A program made the translations under genes and the position numbers. A stretch of 38,766 nucleotides of DNA, from NCBI GenBank assembly GCA_014377775.1, contig JACMOW010000170.1, forward strand, positions 1 through 38,766, in the 5' to 3' direction. The stretch is from Pedobacter sp. (GTDB lineage Bacteria; Bacteroidota; Bacteroidia; Sphingobacteriales; Sphingobacteriaceae). This document shows, piece after piece, positions 17,733-25,596 of this stretch. Numbering within the stretch: position 1 is the first letter of the stretch; each line of letters begins with the position of its first letter. The notes below the pieces were generated by a model. It was not told the origin of the DNA and did not search any database. It was given only the letters and a program-made list of their open reading frames with translations.

Positions 17733-18462
17733 GAATAAAATTATCATGTTACTCTTAAGTTTCGTTCTTTTTACAAGTTTTAGTAAAACAATATCTATTT
17801 TATCTAAATCTAAGGCAGTTGTTGTTTGGCAGCCCTCTCATCAAACTGATACGGGGAAAGACTTTAGTGAAGCTAAAACTTGTAATGGAATTATTGAAGC
17901 TGCAATGGATTTTAAGCCGAAATTAAAAGAGTTTAAGGTCTGGAGTTTAAATGAACCCAATCTTCATCATCCAAATGTGGGAAGCAATACGATTATTGAA
18001 CACACTTCTGCCGTTATTGATGGTAAATTATCCGGATATGCGTACGAACTACAAGAATCCAATAAAAGAAAACCCGATGTTTTTATAGCTGTTCACAATA
18101 ATGGTGGAACAAAACGCCATGCAATATGGGGATACATTCACGAAGGGGATGAATTTGAGGCTGAAAATAAAGTACTGGCTTCTCGTTTAATCGCAGCAAT
18201 TAGTGCGGTAACTAACTTAGAAAACAGAGGTGTCCTTTTTGATAGTTCGACCGGCAGAAATGACTATACCTGCAAAAAAACCGGTAAAAAAGGGTTTTAT
18301 AGTTTAGATGAAAATGTGAATACTGCAAAGTACAGAGTTTTACTTGAGGTTGGCGATAACGGAATTAGCAAAGAATTTTTAGAAAACCCTGCTAATCAGA
18401 AAAAAATGGGACAAGCCCTAAAAGTAGAATTGGCGAAATGGCTTCATGAAAAGGGGCTTTAA
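17731..18462 (+). CDS. Secreted Amidase_3-like protein
   Basis: This 243-residue protein has a hydrophobic N-terminus (about residues 4-17), probably a signal peptide or membrane anchor. VVWQPSHQTDTG, FIAVHNNGG and YRVLLEVGDNG follow in the order of Amidase_3 zinc amidases (N-acetylmuramoyl-L-alanine amidases, AmiA/B/C type). The proposed zinc ligands are His37, Glu56 and His122, and the catalytic glutamate is Glu206. Similarity outside these motifs is low, so peptidoglycan cleavage is an inference; it could act on another wall or glycan substrate. It lies 40 bases after accD, and a 24-bp palindrome covers its start. Confidence 0.6.
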   Translation: MNKIIMLLLSFVLFTSFSKTISILSKSKAVVVWQPSHQTDTGKDFSEAKTCNGIIEAAMDFKPKLKEFKVWSLNEPNLHHPNVGSNTIIEHTSAVIDGKLSGYAYELQESNKRKPDVFIAVHNNGGTKRHAIWGYIHEGDEFEAENKVLASRLIAAISAVTNLENRGVLFDSSTGRNDYTCKKTGKKGFYSLDENVNTAKYRVLLEVGDNGISKEFLENPANQKKMGQALKVELAKWLHEKGL

Positions 18463-18505
18463 GGAGTAGATTACACTTTTAAAATTCAAGTTTTAGCAAT
18501 TGGCA

Positions 18506-19405
18506 TTATCCAACGCTGAGTTCAGCATACGCAGCATTCAAACTTCTTGCTATACCATCACCTTGCCATTCTGGAGCACCCGGAATAGTGGTTGCTTTTA
18601 AAATTTCTTCTTTGGTTTTCCCAGCTTGCATCTCCTTTTTAACAAATGCCATTAAGCTTTCTAAATAGTTTTTAAAAGCTTTAACATTCTCTTTATCACC
18701 TACCACTTTTTCTGGATCTAAGCTGTGTCCAGTAATAACGATGGTATCTTTATCAAATTGGTTGTAGATTTTATCTAAGGCGGCAATCCAATTCCCAATA
18801 TGCGCGCCATTTGCTTGATCTATATAGGGAAAACGACGGTTAAAAACCAAATCGCCTACATGAACGATATTAGCATTCTCGAAATGATAAACTACATCCC
18901 CATTTGTATGGGCTGAGCCATAGTAATAAGAACTTATTTTTTCTTTCCCTACTCGTGCTTTCCAGCCCTTTCCAAAAGTTACATCTGGGTAAAGTTGTTT
19001 ATCTTCATTCTTTGCATTTTCGGCAGCGAGTTTCTGATTTACCAATGAATTTTGGTGGGCAACAACGTGCTCGACTAAGCCTTTAAAAGCAATATTACCA
19101 GCCGTATGATCCCCATGATGGTGGGTATTTAGTAAATACTTAAAAGGTTTTTCACTCAATTTTTTTAATTCTTCTATTACATGCGAAGCTGAGGCAGGAA
19201 ATTGCGAGTCAACCACTACAAATCCACTCGAACCATTTAACCAAGCAATAGTACCACCTTGCTCCATAAAAATGCCTACATCATTTCTTAATGCTTTAAA
19301 TTGATAAGCGCCATTTAGGGGTGAATTTGCAAAAGCATCCGACTTATAAAAGGCAAGCACAGCCACCGCTAATGCTGAGTTTTGGAGAAAATATCTTCTT
19401 TCCAT
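18506..19405 (-). CDS. Exported metallo-beta-lactamase-fold hydrolase
   Basis: A 299-residue MBL-fold protein. The chosen start gives MERRYFLQNSALAVAVLAF, a twin-arginine (Tat) type signal with a hydrophobic stretch, implying export of the folded protein. The metal-binding motif HHHGDH holds His95, His97, Asp99 and His100; YGSAHTNGD, HVGDLVF and VITGH supply the later ligands. The substrate is not evident; relatives include lactonases, glyoxalase II-like enzymes and quinoprotein-relay MBL proteins. The frame could start 7 codons earlier at 19426, but that region lies in the terminator of the upstream gene. Confidence 0.8.
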   Translation of the reverse strand: MERRYFLQNSALAVAVLAFYKSDAFANSPLNGAYQFKALRNDVGIFMEQGGTIAWLNGSSGFVVVDSQFPASASHVIEELKKLSEKPFKYLLNTHHHGDHTAGNIAFKGLVEHVVAHQNSLVNQKLAAENAKNEDKQLYPDVTFGKGWKARVGKEKISSYYYGSAHTNGDVVYHFENANIVHVGDLVFNRRFPYIDQANGAHIGNWIAALDKIYNQFDKDTIVITGHSLDPEKVVGDKENVKAFKNYLESLMAFVKKEMQAGKTKEEILKATTIPGAPEWQGDGIARSLNAAYAELSVG

Positions 19406-19419
19406 GATAAGAAAATTAA

Positions 19420-19443
19420 AAACCACGAAATATATCGTGGTTT
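19420..19443 (-). terminator. Terminator of the 68-residue orphan gene
   Basis: AAACCACGA (19420-19428) and TCGTGGTTT (19435-19443) form a nine-base-pair stem with a six-base loop. On the minus strand the stem is followed by a T-rich tail (TTAATTTTC). It begins 23 bases after the stop codon of the small gene at 19466. Confidence 0.75.
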
Positions 19444-19465
19444 AAATGTACTAAATTATTAAGGC

Positions 19466-19672
19466 TTATACTCCTGTACCCGGAATTGTACCCGGTTCAT
19501 GTCCATCACCAAACGCATTATGTACACGACCATGTTTTTTCGTAAAATTACCAGTTACTTTTGATGAAGAGTTTTTTTCTACATTTTCTTCATTTCTAGG
19601 TGTTTCTTGTTCAGCATCCGTTACCGTGGCGTCTTTAACCACTTTACGGTCTTTTTCATTATTCGTTTCCAT
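19466..19672 (-). CDS. Small hydrophilic protein of unknown function
   Basis: This 68-residue protein has no hydrophobic segment and no cysteine. The first 40 residues are very rich in charged and polar residues (Glu, Asp, Lys, Asn, Ser), and the rest contains KKHGRVHNAFGDGHEPGTIPGTG, a Gly/His/Pro-rich tail. I do not recognise the family. A TATATTTG (-7) box lies upstream on the same strand and a strong hairpin terminator downstream, so it is probably expressed as a monocistronic unit, which supports it being real despite its size. It may be disordered. Confidence 0.6.
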   Translation of the reverse strand: METNNEKDRKVVKDATVTDAEQETPRNEENVEKNSSSKVTGNFTKKHGRVHNAFGDGHEPGTIPGTGV

Positions 19673-19706
19673 AATCCTTGTTTTTTATTGGTAGTTAAAT
19701 AAATAA

Positions 19707-19714
19707 CAAATATA
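19707..19714 (-). promoter_or_regulatory. Possible -7 box for the 68-residue gene
   Basis: On the minus strand this reads TATATTTG, an exact TAnnTTTG match, 35 bases before the start codon at 19672. No TTTG is seen at the expected -33 spacing. Confidence 0.4.
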
Positions 19715-19727
19715 AAAACGGATTGTT

Positions 19728-20876
19728 TTACGCTAATGCATTCTGCTTCATTACCATTTTCACCTTTTCCAATACGTAATCTAAATCTTCTATAGTGGTG
19801 TATTTGCTAAAAGAAAAACGCACCGCCGGACGGTTAGGGTCAGCATTTATGCCATTTAGCACATGTGAACCAATGTTAGAACCCGACGAACAGGCACTAC
19901 CACCAGAGGCACAAATACCATTGATATCTAAATTAAATAACAACATATCTGCCATATCCATTTCTGGGAATGAAACATTTAAAACGGTATACAAGCTTTT
20001 ATCAGCGGCTGTTTCGCCATTAAACGCAATACCAGGGATTTCGGCAATTAATTGTGTTTTTAAATAATCTTTTAAGCCCTGAATATGGTTTTGGTGTGTT
20101 TCCATCTCTGCATAAGCAATTTCAAGTGCTTTCGCTAAACCAACAATTCCATAAACATTTTCAGTTCCACCACGCATGTTGCGTTCTTGTGCGCCACCAT
20201 AAATCATCGGTGGTATTTTAATATTACTGTTTACAAATAAGAAACCAACTCCTTTGGGCCCGTGTAATTTGTGTGCTGCACACACTATAAAATGCGCCTT
20301 TAGTTTACGTACATCATGAACATAATGACCCATGGTTTGTACCGTATCGGCGTGATAAATCGCATTATACTTTTCACAGATATCCCCTACCTTTTCCATG
20401 TTCGTTAAAGTACCCAGCTCGTTATTGGCTTGCATTAACGATACAAAACTACGCTCGTTATTTTGTAATAGTTCTTCAAGATGTACATAATCAATACTTC
20501 CCTTTTCGTCTATATTAACAAAACTTAGCTTTTCGATATGTCCGTCTTTAAGCAACGTATTTAAGGTGTGTTCAACCGCATGATGTTCTATTTTAGACGT
20601 AATTGCATGTTTAATGCCATAAGCAGAAATGCCACAGCGAATGGCCATGTTATCAGCCTCTGTGCCTCCAGATGTAAAAAATATCTCTGAGGGCGATGCA
20701 TTTAACAAGTTCGCAACATTCTTTCTTGCTTTCTCTAACAGCGTTCTTACTTCACGACCAAGTGCATGAATAGCGGAAGGGTTACCGAAATAATTCTCCA
20801 TCACATTGGTCATCTCAGCAATAACAGCAGGATCTAATGGAGTGGTTGCGGCATTATCTAAATAAACTCTTTTCAT
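19728..20876 (-). CDS. Cysteine desulfurase (NifS/IscS type)
   Basis: The 382-residue PLP enzyme takes sulfur from cysteine as a persulfide and passes it to Fe-S cluster assembly or tRNA thiolation. The PLP lysine is Lys203 in AAHKLHGPKGVGF, and the nucleophilic cysteine is Cys329 in GGSACSSGS, the class I (IscS/NifS) form with a flexible loop. FTSGGTEADNMAI and the RGGTEN segment are present. No iscU or suf genes are adjacent; glmM lies 23 bases upstream on the same strand. It could serve general Fe-S assembly or tRNA 2-thiouridine synthesis. Confidence 0.9.
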   Translation of the reverse strand: MKRVYLDNAATTPLDPAVIAEMTNVMENYFGNPSAIHALGREVRTLLEKARKNVANLLNASPSEIFFTSGGTEADNMAIRCGISAYGIKHAITSKIEHHAVEHTLNTLLKDGHIEKLSFVNIDEKGSIDYVHLEELLQNNERSFVSLMQANNELGTLTNMEKVGDICEKYNAIYHADTVQTMGHYVHDVRKLKAHFIVCAAHKLHGPKGVGFLFVNSNIKIPPMIYGGAQERNMRGGTENVYGIVGLAKALEIAYAEMETHQNHIQGLKDYLKTQLIAEIPGIAFNGETAADKSLYTVLNVSFPEMDMADMLLFNLDINGICASGGSACSSGSNIGSHVLNGINADPNRPAVRFSFSKYTTIEDLDYVLEKVKMVMKQNALA

Positions 20877-20899
20877 TATATTGTGATTACACAGATTTA

Positions 20900-22288
20900 C
20901 TAGTTTAACTTTAAGATTTCTTTAATATCTGAAATAATTTTATTTGCTAGATTTTCAGCTACAGTTTCATTTTCAGCCTCACTATAAATACGAATAATAG
21001 GTTCAGTGTTCGAACGACGTAAATGTACCCATTCATTGGCAAAATCAATTTTTAAACCATCAATGGTACTTGTTTTTTCATTCTTATACTTTTCTTGCAC
21101 TTTAATTAATAGTGCATCGATATCCATTTCGGGTGTAAGTGTAATTTTGTTTTTAGAAATATAGTAAGCTGGGTAAGTACTACGTAACAAAGATATCGAT
21201 TTACCAAATTTCGCCAAATGCGTTAAAAACAAGGCAATACCCACTAAGGCATCTCTTCCATAGTGCAATTCTGGGTAAATAATACCACCATTACCTTCAC
21301 CACCTATTACTGCATTACTCGCTTTCATTTGGTTTACTACATTTACTTCGCCAACCGCCGCAGCTGTGTAGTTAGCACCCGCTTTTTCGGTTACATCTCT
21401 TAATGCTCGGGTAGAGGATAAATTCGATACGGTATTTCCCGGCGTATTTTTCAATACATAATCGGCCACTGCTACCAAAGTATACTCTTCGCCAAACATC
21501 GTTCCATCTTCATTCACAAAGCACAAACGATCTACATCAGGATCGACTACAATACCCAAATCAGCACGTTTTTCTTGTACTACCTTTGCAATTTCTGTTA
21601 AATTTTCTGGCAAAGGCTCAGGATTGTGTGGAAATTCACCGTTAGGCTCGCAATACAATTCATAAACGGTTTGTACACCTAAAGCCCTTAGCAGCGCTGG
21701 GATGAAAATCCCTCCAGTAGAATTTACACAGTCGATCGCAATTTTAAAATTAGCATTTTTAATCGCCGCTACATCAACCAATGGCAAGGCAAGTACAGCA
21801 TCAATATGTTTTTGCAAATAAGTATCATTCGGCACTACTTTACCTAGATCATTTACTTCAGCAAAGACAAAATCTGCTGCTTCAGCTTTTTCTAATATAT
21901 CTTTTCCATCAGCATCGCTGATAAATTCGCCTTTCTCATTTAACAATTTAAGTGCATTCCATTGCTTTGGATTATGGCTGGCAGTTAAAATAATACCTCC
22001 CCCTGCTTTCTCTAAAGGTACTGCAATTTCTACGGTAGGCGTTGTAGATAAACCCAAGTCTATTACCTCTATACCCAGCCCTTGCAAGGTACCAATCACT
22101 AAATTATTAACCATTTGACCCGAAATACGGGCATCCCGACCCAGTACTATTTTCTTATTCTGAGTTTTATTAATTACCCATGCACCATAGGCTGCGGTAA
22201 ATTTAACAATGTCAATCGGAGTTAGTCCATCGCCTGCTTTGCCGCCAATAGTTCCCCTTATTCCTGAAATAGATTTTATTAAAGTCAA
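20900..22288 (-). CDS. glmM: Phosphoglucosamine mutase
   Basis: A 462-residue alpha-D-phosphohexomutase of the GlmM type, converting glucosamine 6-phosphate to glucosamine 1-phosphate for UDP-GlcNAc, peptidoglycan and lipopolysaccharide. TASHNP contains the phosphoserine Ser104; VDPDVDRLCF supplies the magnesium ligands Asp249, Asp251 and Asp253; GGEGNGGIIYPELHYGRDA is the sugar-binding loop, and LRRSNTEPIIRIY binds phosphate. The usual GlmM serine in the active-site loop sets it apart from phosphomannomutases only weakly, so sugar choice is inferred. The cysteine desulfurase is 23 bases downstream. Confidence 0.88.
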   Translation of the reverse strand: MTLIKSISGIRGTIGGKAGDGLTPIDIVKFTAAYGAWVINKTQNKKIVLGRDARISGQMVNNLVIGTLQGLGIEVIDLGLSTTPTVEIAVPLEKAGGGIILTASHNPKQWNALKLLNEKGEFISDADGKDILEKAEAADFVFAEVNDLGKVVPNDTYLQKHIDAVLALPLVDVAAIKNANFKIAIDCVNSTGGIFIPALLRALGVQTVYELYCEPNGEFPHNPEPLPENLTEIAKVVQEKRADLGIVVDPDVDRLCFVNEDGTMFGEEYTLVAVADYVLKNTPGNTVSNLSSTRALRDVTEKAGANYTAAAVGEVNVVNQMKASNAVIGGEGNGGIIYPELHYGRDALVGIALFLTHLAKFGKSISLLRSTYPAYYISKNKITLTPEMDIDALLIKVQEKYKNEKTSTIDGLKIDFANEWVHLRRSNTEPIIRIYSEAENETVAENLANKIISDIKEILKLN

Positions 22289-22410
22289 GTTTTATAAATT
22301 TTCTCAAAAATAATAAAAAACCCCTTCATTAATACATCATTCGGTATTTTTTTAATTGCAACATAATTGCATTAATGAAATTATTTCCAAGCTCTTGTAG
22401 TACAAAATGC

Positions 22411-22418
22411 TATATTTG
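22411..22418 (+). promoter_or_regulatory. Possible -7 box for methyltransferase operon
   Basis: TATATTTG, an exact TAnnTTTG match, would place transcription start at about 22422. This is only 8 bases before the ATG at 22430 but 26 before the ATG at 22448, which favours the second start. Confidence 0.4.
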
Positions 22419-22447
22419 TTTATCTAAAAATGTTAATAAAAAGGATA

Positions 22448-23179
22448 ATGCAGCGAAAATGGTTTCAATTCTGGTTTAATTCACCTTATTATCATATTCT
22501 TTACAGTCAGCGAAATGATGAAGAAGCCGAATTTTTAATCGATAACCTTTCTGCTTATTTAGCACCAAAAAAACACAGCAAAATATTAGATATTGCTTGC
22601 GGCAGGGGTAGGCATTCCATTTATTTGAATAAGAAGGGATATGATGTTATGGGCATCGACCTATCTGAACAAAATATTAAATATGCCCAACAATTTGAAC
22701 AGAAGAACCTACATTTTTATGTTCATGACATGCGTAAGCTGGCCTATATTAATTATTTCGATATTGCTTTAAACTTATTTACGAGCTTTGGGTACTTTGA
22801 AACTGAAAAAGATCACGTAAATGCGCTAAAATCGTTTAGAAAAGGTATAAAGGCAGATGGCACCCTGGTTATCGATTATTTCAATACGCAAAAGATTATC
22901 AAAAATTTAACGCAACAAGAAATAAAAACCATTGACGGCATTGAATTTCATCTGCATAAATTTGTTGCCGAAGGAAAAATTATTAAACACATTAATTTCG
23001 AGCATCGCCTTAAAACTTATGCTTTCGAAGAACGTGTTCAGGCCTTTTCGCTTGCCGATTTTGAGCGGATGTTAACTAAAGCAGGATTAAAAATCGTCGA
23101 ATCTTTTGGGAATTATGCATTAGAAGAATTTAGCGAGATAAAGTCTGATCGGCTAATTTTAGTATGTAAAAAAGTATGA
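22448..23179 (+). CDS. Class I SAM-dependent methyltransferase
   Basis: From the chosen start the protein has 243 residues. ILDIACGRGRHSIYL is the SAM-binding motif I, followed by VMGIDLSEQNIKYAQQF (motif II with the acidic residue), HDMRKL, and NLFTSFGYFE; these are typical of the Methyltransf_25/11 class. The acceptor is unknown. The frame also allows an ATG at 22430 (six residues longer); I chose 22448 because the likely promoter box is too close to the first ATG. Its stop overlaps the PAP2 start by four bases (ATGA), indicating an operon of three membrane-related or metabolic genes. Confidence 0.82.
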   Translation: MQRKWFQFWFNSPYYHILYSQRNDEEAEFLIDNLSAYLAPKKHSKILDIACGRGRHSIYLNKKGYDVMGIDLSEQNIKYAQQFEQKNLHFYVHDMRKLAYINYFDIALNLFTSFGYFETEKDHVNALKSFRKGIKADGTLVIDYFNTQKIIKNLTQQEIKTIDGIEFHLHKFVAEGKIIKHINFEHRLKTYAFEERVQAFSLADFERMLTKAGLKIVESFGNYALEEFSEIKSDRLILVCKKV

Positions 23180-23739
23180 TAGAAGCGTTGCAACAATTTG
23201 ATGCTGAGTTATTTTTAAAAATTAACAAAGGTTTCGGTAATGATTTTTTTGATTTCATCATGCCCTTATTTCGGAACCGCTTTTTTTGGTCGCCCTTATA
23301 TATTTTCATTATCGTTTTTTGCATCAAGCAGTATAAAAAACAGGGATATTACCTAATTTTAGGCATACTCGTTACATTTACCATTGGCGATTTAATTGCT
23401 TCCAGATTAATTAAACCAAGTGTACAGCGAATACGCCCATGTAATGAAATCGCTTTAGCAAATACGATTATAAAACGTGTTGCTTGTGGCACTGGCTATA
23501 GTTTTCCATCCGCTCATGCCACCAATCACTTTGCCATTGCACTTTTTTTAATTGGCATTTTTTATCGCAAATGGAAACCAATTTTACCATTGGCATTAAC
23601 CTGGGCCGCATTAATCGCCTTTGCCCAAATTTACGTAGGCGTTCACTACCCTATCGATACCCTTGTAGGGGCAATTTTAGGAACTTGCATTGGCTTAATT
23701 ATTTCAACTATTTATAAAAAACTACAACCCGAATTTTAA
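23176..23739 (+). CDS. PAP2-family phosphatase, membrane protein
   Basis: This 187-residue protein with five to six membrane helices belongs to the PAP2 family of lipid phosphate or undecaprenyl-diphosphate phosphatases. Motif 1 is Lys80-x6-Arg87-Pro88, motif 2 is PSAH (111-114) with the catalytic His114, and motif 3 ends in GVHYPID with His157 and Asp161. The usual Arg of motif 3 (SRx5H) is Gln151 here. The family length is about 190-240. The active-site layout suits hydrolysis at the outer face of the inner membrane; the substrate is not evident. The ZIP gene starts directly after its stop. Confidence 0.88.
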   Translation: MIEALQQFDAELFLKINKGFGNDFFDFIMPLFRNRFFWSPLYIFIIVFCIKQYKKQGYYLILGILVTFTIGDLIASRLIKPSVQRIRPCNEIALANTIIKRVACGTGYSFPSAHATNHFAIALFLIGIFYRKWKPILPLALTWAALIAFAQIYVGVHYPIDTLVGAILGTCIGLIISTIYKKLQPEF

Positions 23740-24459
23740 ATGGAAATCTGGAAATTCCTTGTTTTGTTTTTTTGCGCCTTCTTGGGAGGACTTAGTATCT
23801 TTTTAGTTAAGAATGATAAATCTCAGGTCTTAAAACTGATTTTATCCTTTAGTGGTGCTTATTTATTTGCCATTACCGTATTGCACCTCATACCTGATGC
23901 CTACAGCGGGGCGGATGCGCACGAGATTGGCATATTTATATTAATCGGATTCTTGCTACAGGTTTTTTTAGAACAATTTTCTGAAGGAGTAGAGCATGGG
24001 CACATACATAAGCATAACGAGGGTCATGCTTTTCCTTATGGTATTATGATCAGCTTATGTTTGCACGCTTTTTTAGAAGGAATGCCACTTGTTAAAGATC
24101 AAAATAATGAATTAATTTTCGGTATTTCTCTACATCATATTCCAGCAGCTTTTGCATTAGCCAGTATTTTAACTCAAAATCATTATAAGGCTAAGTCTAT
24201 CATTTTACTTATTAGCTTATTTGCCCTTATGGCACCCGCCGGGTATTATTTTAGTGAAAGCTTAAACAATGGAAGTATTAATGGTATGGAGCCCTACTTT
24301 AACAAAGTAATGGGCATTGTAATTGGTATCTTCTTGCACATTTCTACCACTATTTTATTCGAGTCGAATGCCGATCACAAAATTAATAAAAAGAAAATGC
24401 TTGCGGTATTAACTGGAATTGGGATCGCTTTAATTGGTTTTTATGGCGCAGGACATTAG
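23740..24459 (+). CDS. ZIP-family metal transporter
   Basis: A 239-residue membrane protein with about eight helices. It has a histidine-rich cytoplasmic loop (EHGHIHKHNEGHAF) between helices 3 and 4, LCLHAFLEGMPL in helix 4 (HxxxEG, as in ZIP HNxxEG) and SLHHIPAAFALAS in helix 5 (HxIPxx). These are the metal-site helices of ZIP zinc/iron uptake transporters; the usual glutamates of HEIPEE in helix 5 are absent, so ion preference is uncertain. It starts immediately after the PAP2 stop codon with no spacer. Confidence 0.83.
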   Translation: MEIWKFLVLFFCAFLGGLSIFLVKNDKSQVLKLILSFSGAYLFAITVLHLIPDAYSGADAHEIGIFILIGFLLQVFLEQFSEGVEHGHIHKHNEGHAFPYGIMISLCLHAFLEGMPLVKDQNNELIFGISLHHIPAAFALASILTQNHYKAKSIILLISLFALMAPAGYYFSESLNNGSINGMEPYFNKVMGIVIGIFLHISTTILFESNADHKINKKKMLAVLTGIGIALIGFYGAGH

Positions 24460-24466
24460 GCTAGAA

Positions 24467-24655
24467 TTAATCTTTATTCCTTGATCCTTGCTCCTTAATC
24501 TTTGTTCCTTTATCCTTAATCTTTGTCCCTTGTCCGTAATTCCAAGGACAATGTTTGCATTGATTTTTGCAACAATAACCTCTTTTGAGGTGATATGCAG
24601 CTGTAAAAACCATTAATCCATTTTCGTTAATGTAATAATCTACAAGCTCTTCCAT
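24467..24655 (-). CDS. DUF5522-like small cysteine-rich protein
   Basis: This 62-residue protein has YYINENGLMVFTAAYHLKRG followed by YCCKNQCKHCPWNYG, four cysteines that could bind a metal. This matches the DUF5522 family as I know it, in which the protein ends close to this cysteine block. Here the last 18 residues are a repetitive Lys/Gly/Asp/Thr tail encoded by a 21-bp tandem simple repeat (24493-24525), so the natural stop has probably been lost into repeat DNA. It overlaps the upstream exonuclease-like gene by one base (TGATG). Function is unknown. Confidence 0.65.
   Translation of the reverse strand: MEELVDYYINENGLMVFTAAYHLKRGYCCKNQCKHCPWNYGQGTKIKDKGTKIKEQGSRNKD
24470..24530. repeat. 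21-bp tandem simple repeat
   Basis: CCTTAATCTTTG occurs at 24493-24504 and 24514-24525, exactly 21 bases apart, among further CCTTGATCC, CTCCTT and CCCTTGTCC words. The repeat encodes the C-terminal tail of the DUF5522-like protein and also forms the boundary between the converging ZIP gene and that protein. Confidence 0.6.
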
Positions 24656-25596
24656 CAGTTAAGCAATTTAACCACCAGACTCTTTTCGAAGTAACTTTGC
24701 AATTGTATTCCGCTTCCATGTGTAGTCCAAACCTCTTTTGGATTAACCTTTGCAATGGTTTCTAAAATGGCTGCCCAATCTACATGATCGGATATGTACA
24801 GCTGAATTTCATTGTTACTTTGAAGGTGTTTCCAACCCGTTGCAAATATCCTTACAACATTTATGGCCTTAAAATAACTATGAAAAACCATTGGAGGTAC
24901 AATATAAATTAAATCGGTTTGATTATTTTTCATCACCTTTCTATCATATGCTTCATATTTACCTAAAGTAATACCTAATTCTTCATATATTTTAATAAAA
25001 GGAAGAATACTGTGGTGTATAAGGATTCTTTTCTGACTACAATGTTGGTTAATCATGGCAATTAACCGCTGACTTTTACCTAGGGCATAAGCGCCCAGCA
25101 TAATGTTACTCGTAACTGCATTTAACTTTTTTATTTCTTCAATTGCATCAGGGTGCTTCGTTTCAGGGTTAGCAAAGGTAGTTTCGGTAATCAATACATC
25201 GGCACTTACAAATTCTATAGGCTCACAAGTATCATCTGCTTCCAACTTATAATCGCCGGTATACAGGTATTTAACCCCTTTATATTCCATTAAAATCAGA
25301 GAAGATCCAAGCATATGTCCGGCAGGATAAAAACTGATGTTTACGCCATTTAATTCAAATGATTTTGAATATTCTTTAACGATAAAGTTAATTGCTGCAA
25401 ATTTCTTATACCTGTGCTGCATAAAAACCATAGTTGGCTTGGTACAATACACATTTTGATTACCTCCTACTGCATGATCGCCATGGGCATGTGAAATCAC
25501 TGCAGAAATTACTGGTTCTTTAGGGTCGAGATAAAAATTTCCATAACTACAAAAAAGACCTGTTTTAGTTTGAACGATAAAATCTTTTAATATCAT
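24655..25596 (-). CDS. MBL-fold exonuclease-like protein
   Basis: The 313-residue protein has the MBL motif SHAHGDH with His36, His38, Asp40 and His41, PAGHMLGSSLI, YTGDYK, and a C-terminal VWTTHGSG segment. These features, together with VDWAAILE in the last third, resemble the 'DNA ligase-associated' exonuclease group and other beta-CASP-like nucleases. The usual partners of that group, an ATP-dependent ligase and a DEXH helicase, are not in the window, so the group assignment is tentative. It overlaps coaE by four bases (ATGA) and the DUF5522 gene by one. Confidence 0.7.
   Translation of the reverse strand: MILKDFIVQTKTGLFCSYGNFYLDPKEPVISAVISHAHGDHAVGGNQNVYCTKPTMVFMQHRYKKFAAINFIVKEYSKSFELNGVNISFYPAGHMLGSSLILMEYKGVKYLYTGDYKLEADDTCEPIEFVSADVLITETTFANPETKHPDAIEEIKKLNAVTSNIMLGAYALGKSQRLIAMINQHCSQKRILIHHSILPFIKIYEELGITLGKYEAYDRKVMKNNQTDLIYIVPPMVFHSYFKAINVVRIFATGWKHLQSNNEIQLYISDHVDWAAILETIAKVNPKEVWTTHGSGIQLQSYFEKSLVVKLLN

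Noticed and set aside
24470-24530. CRISPR-like or mobile repeat
   Set aside because: The units are short, degenerate and without unique spacers or terminal inverted repeats; a simple-sequence repeat explains them.
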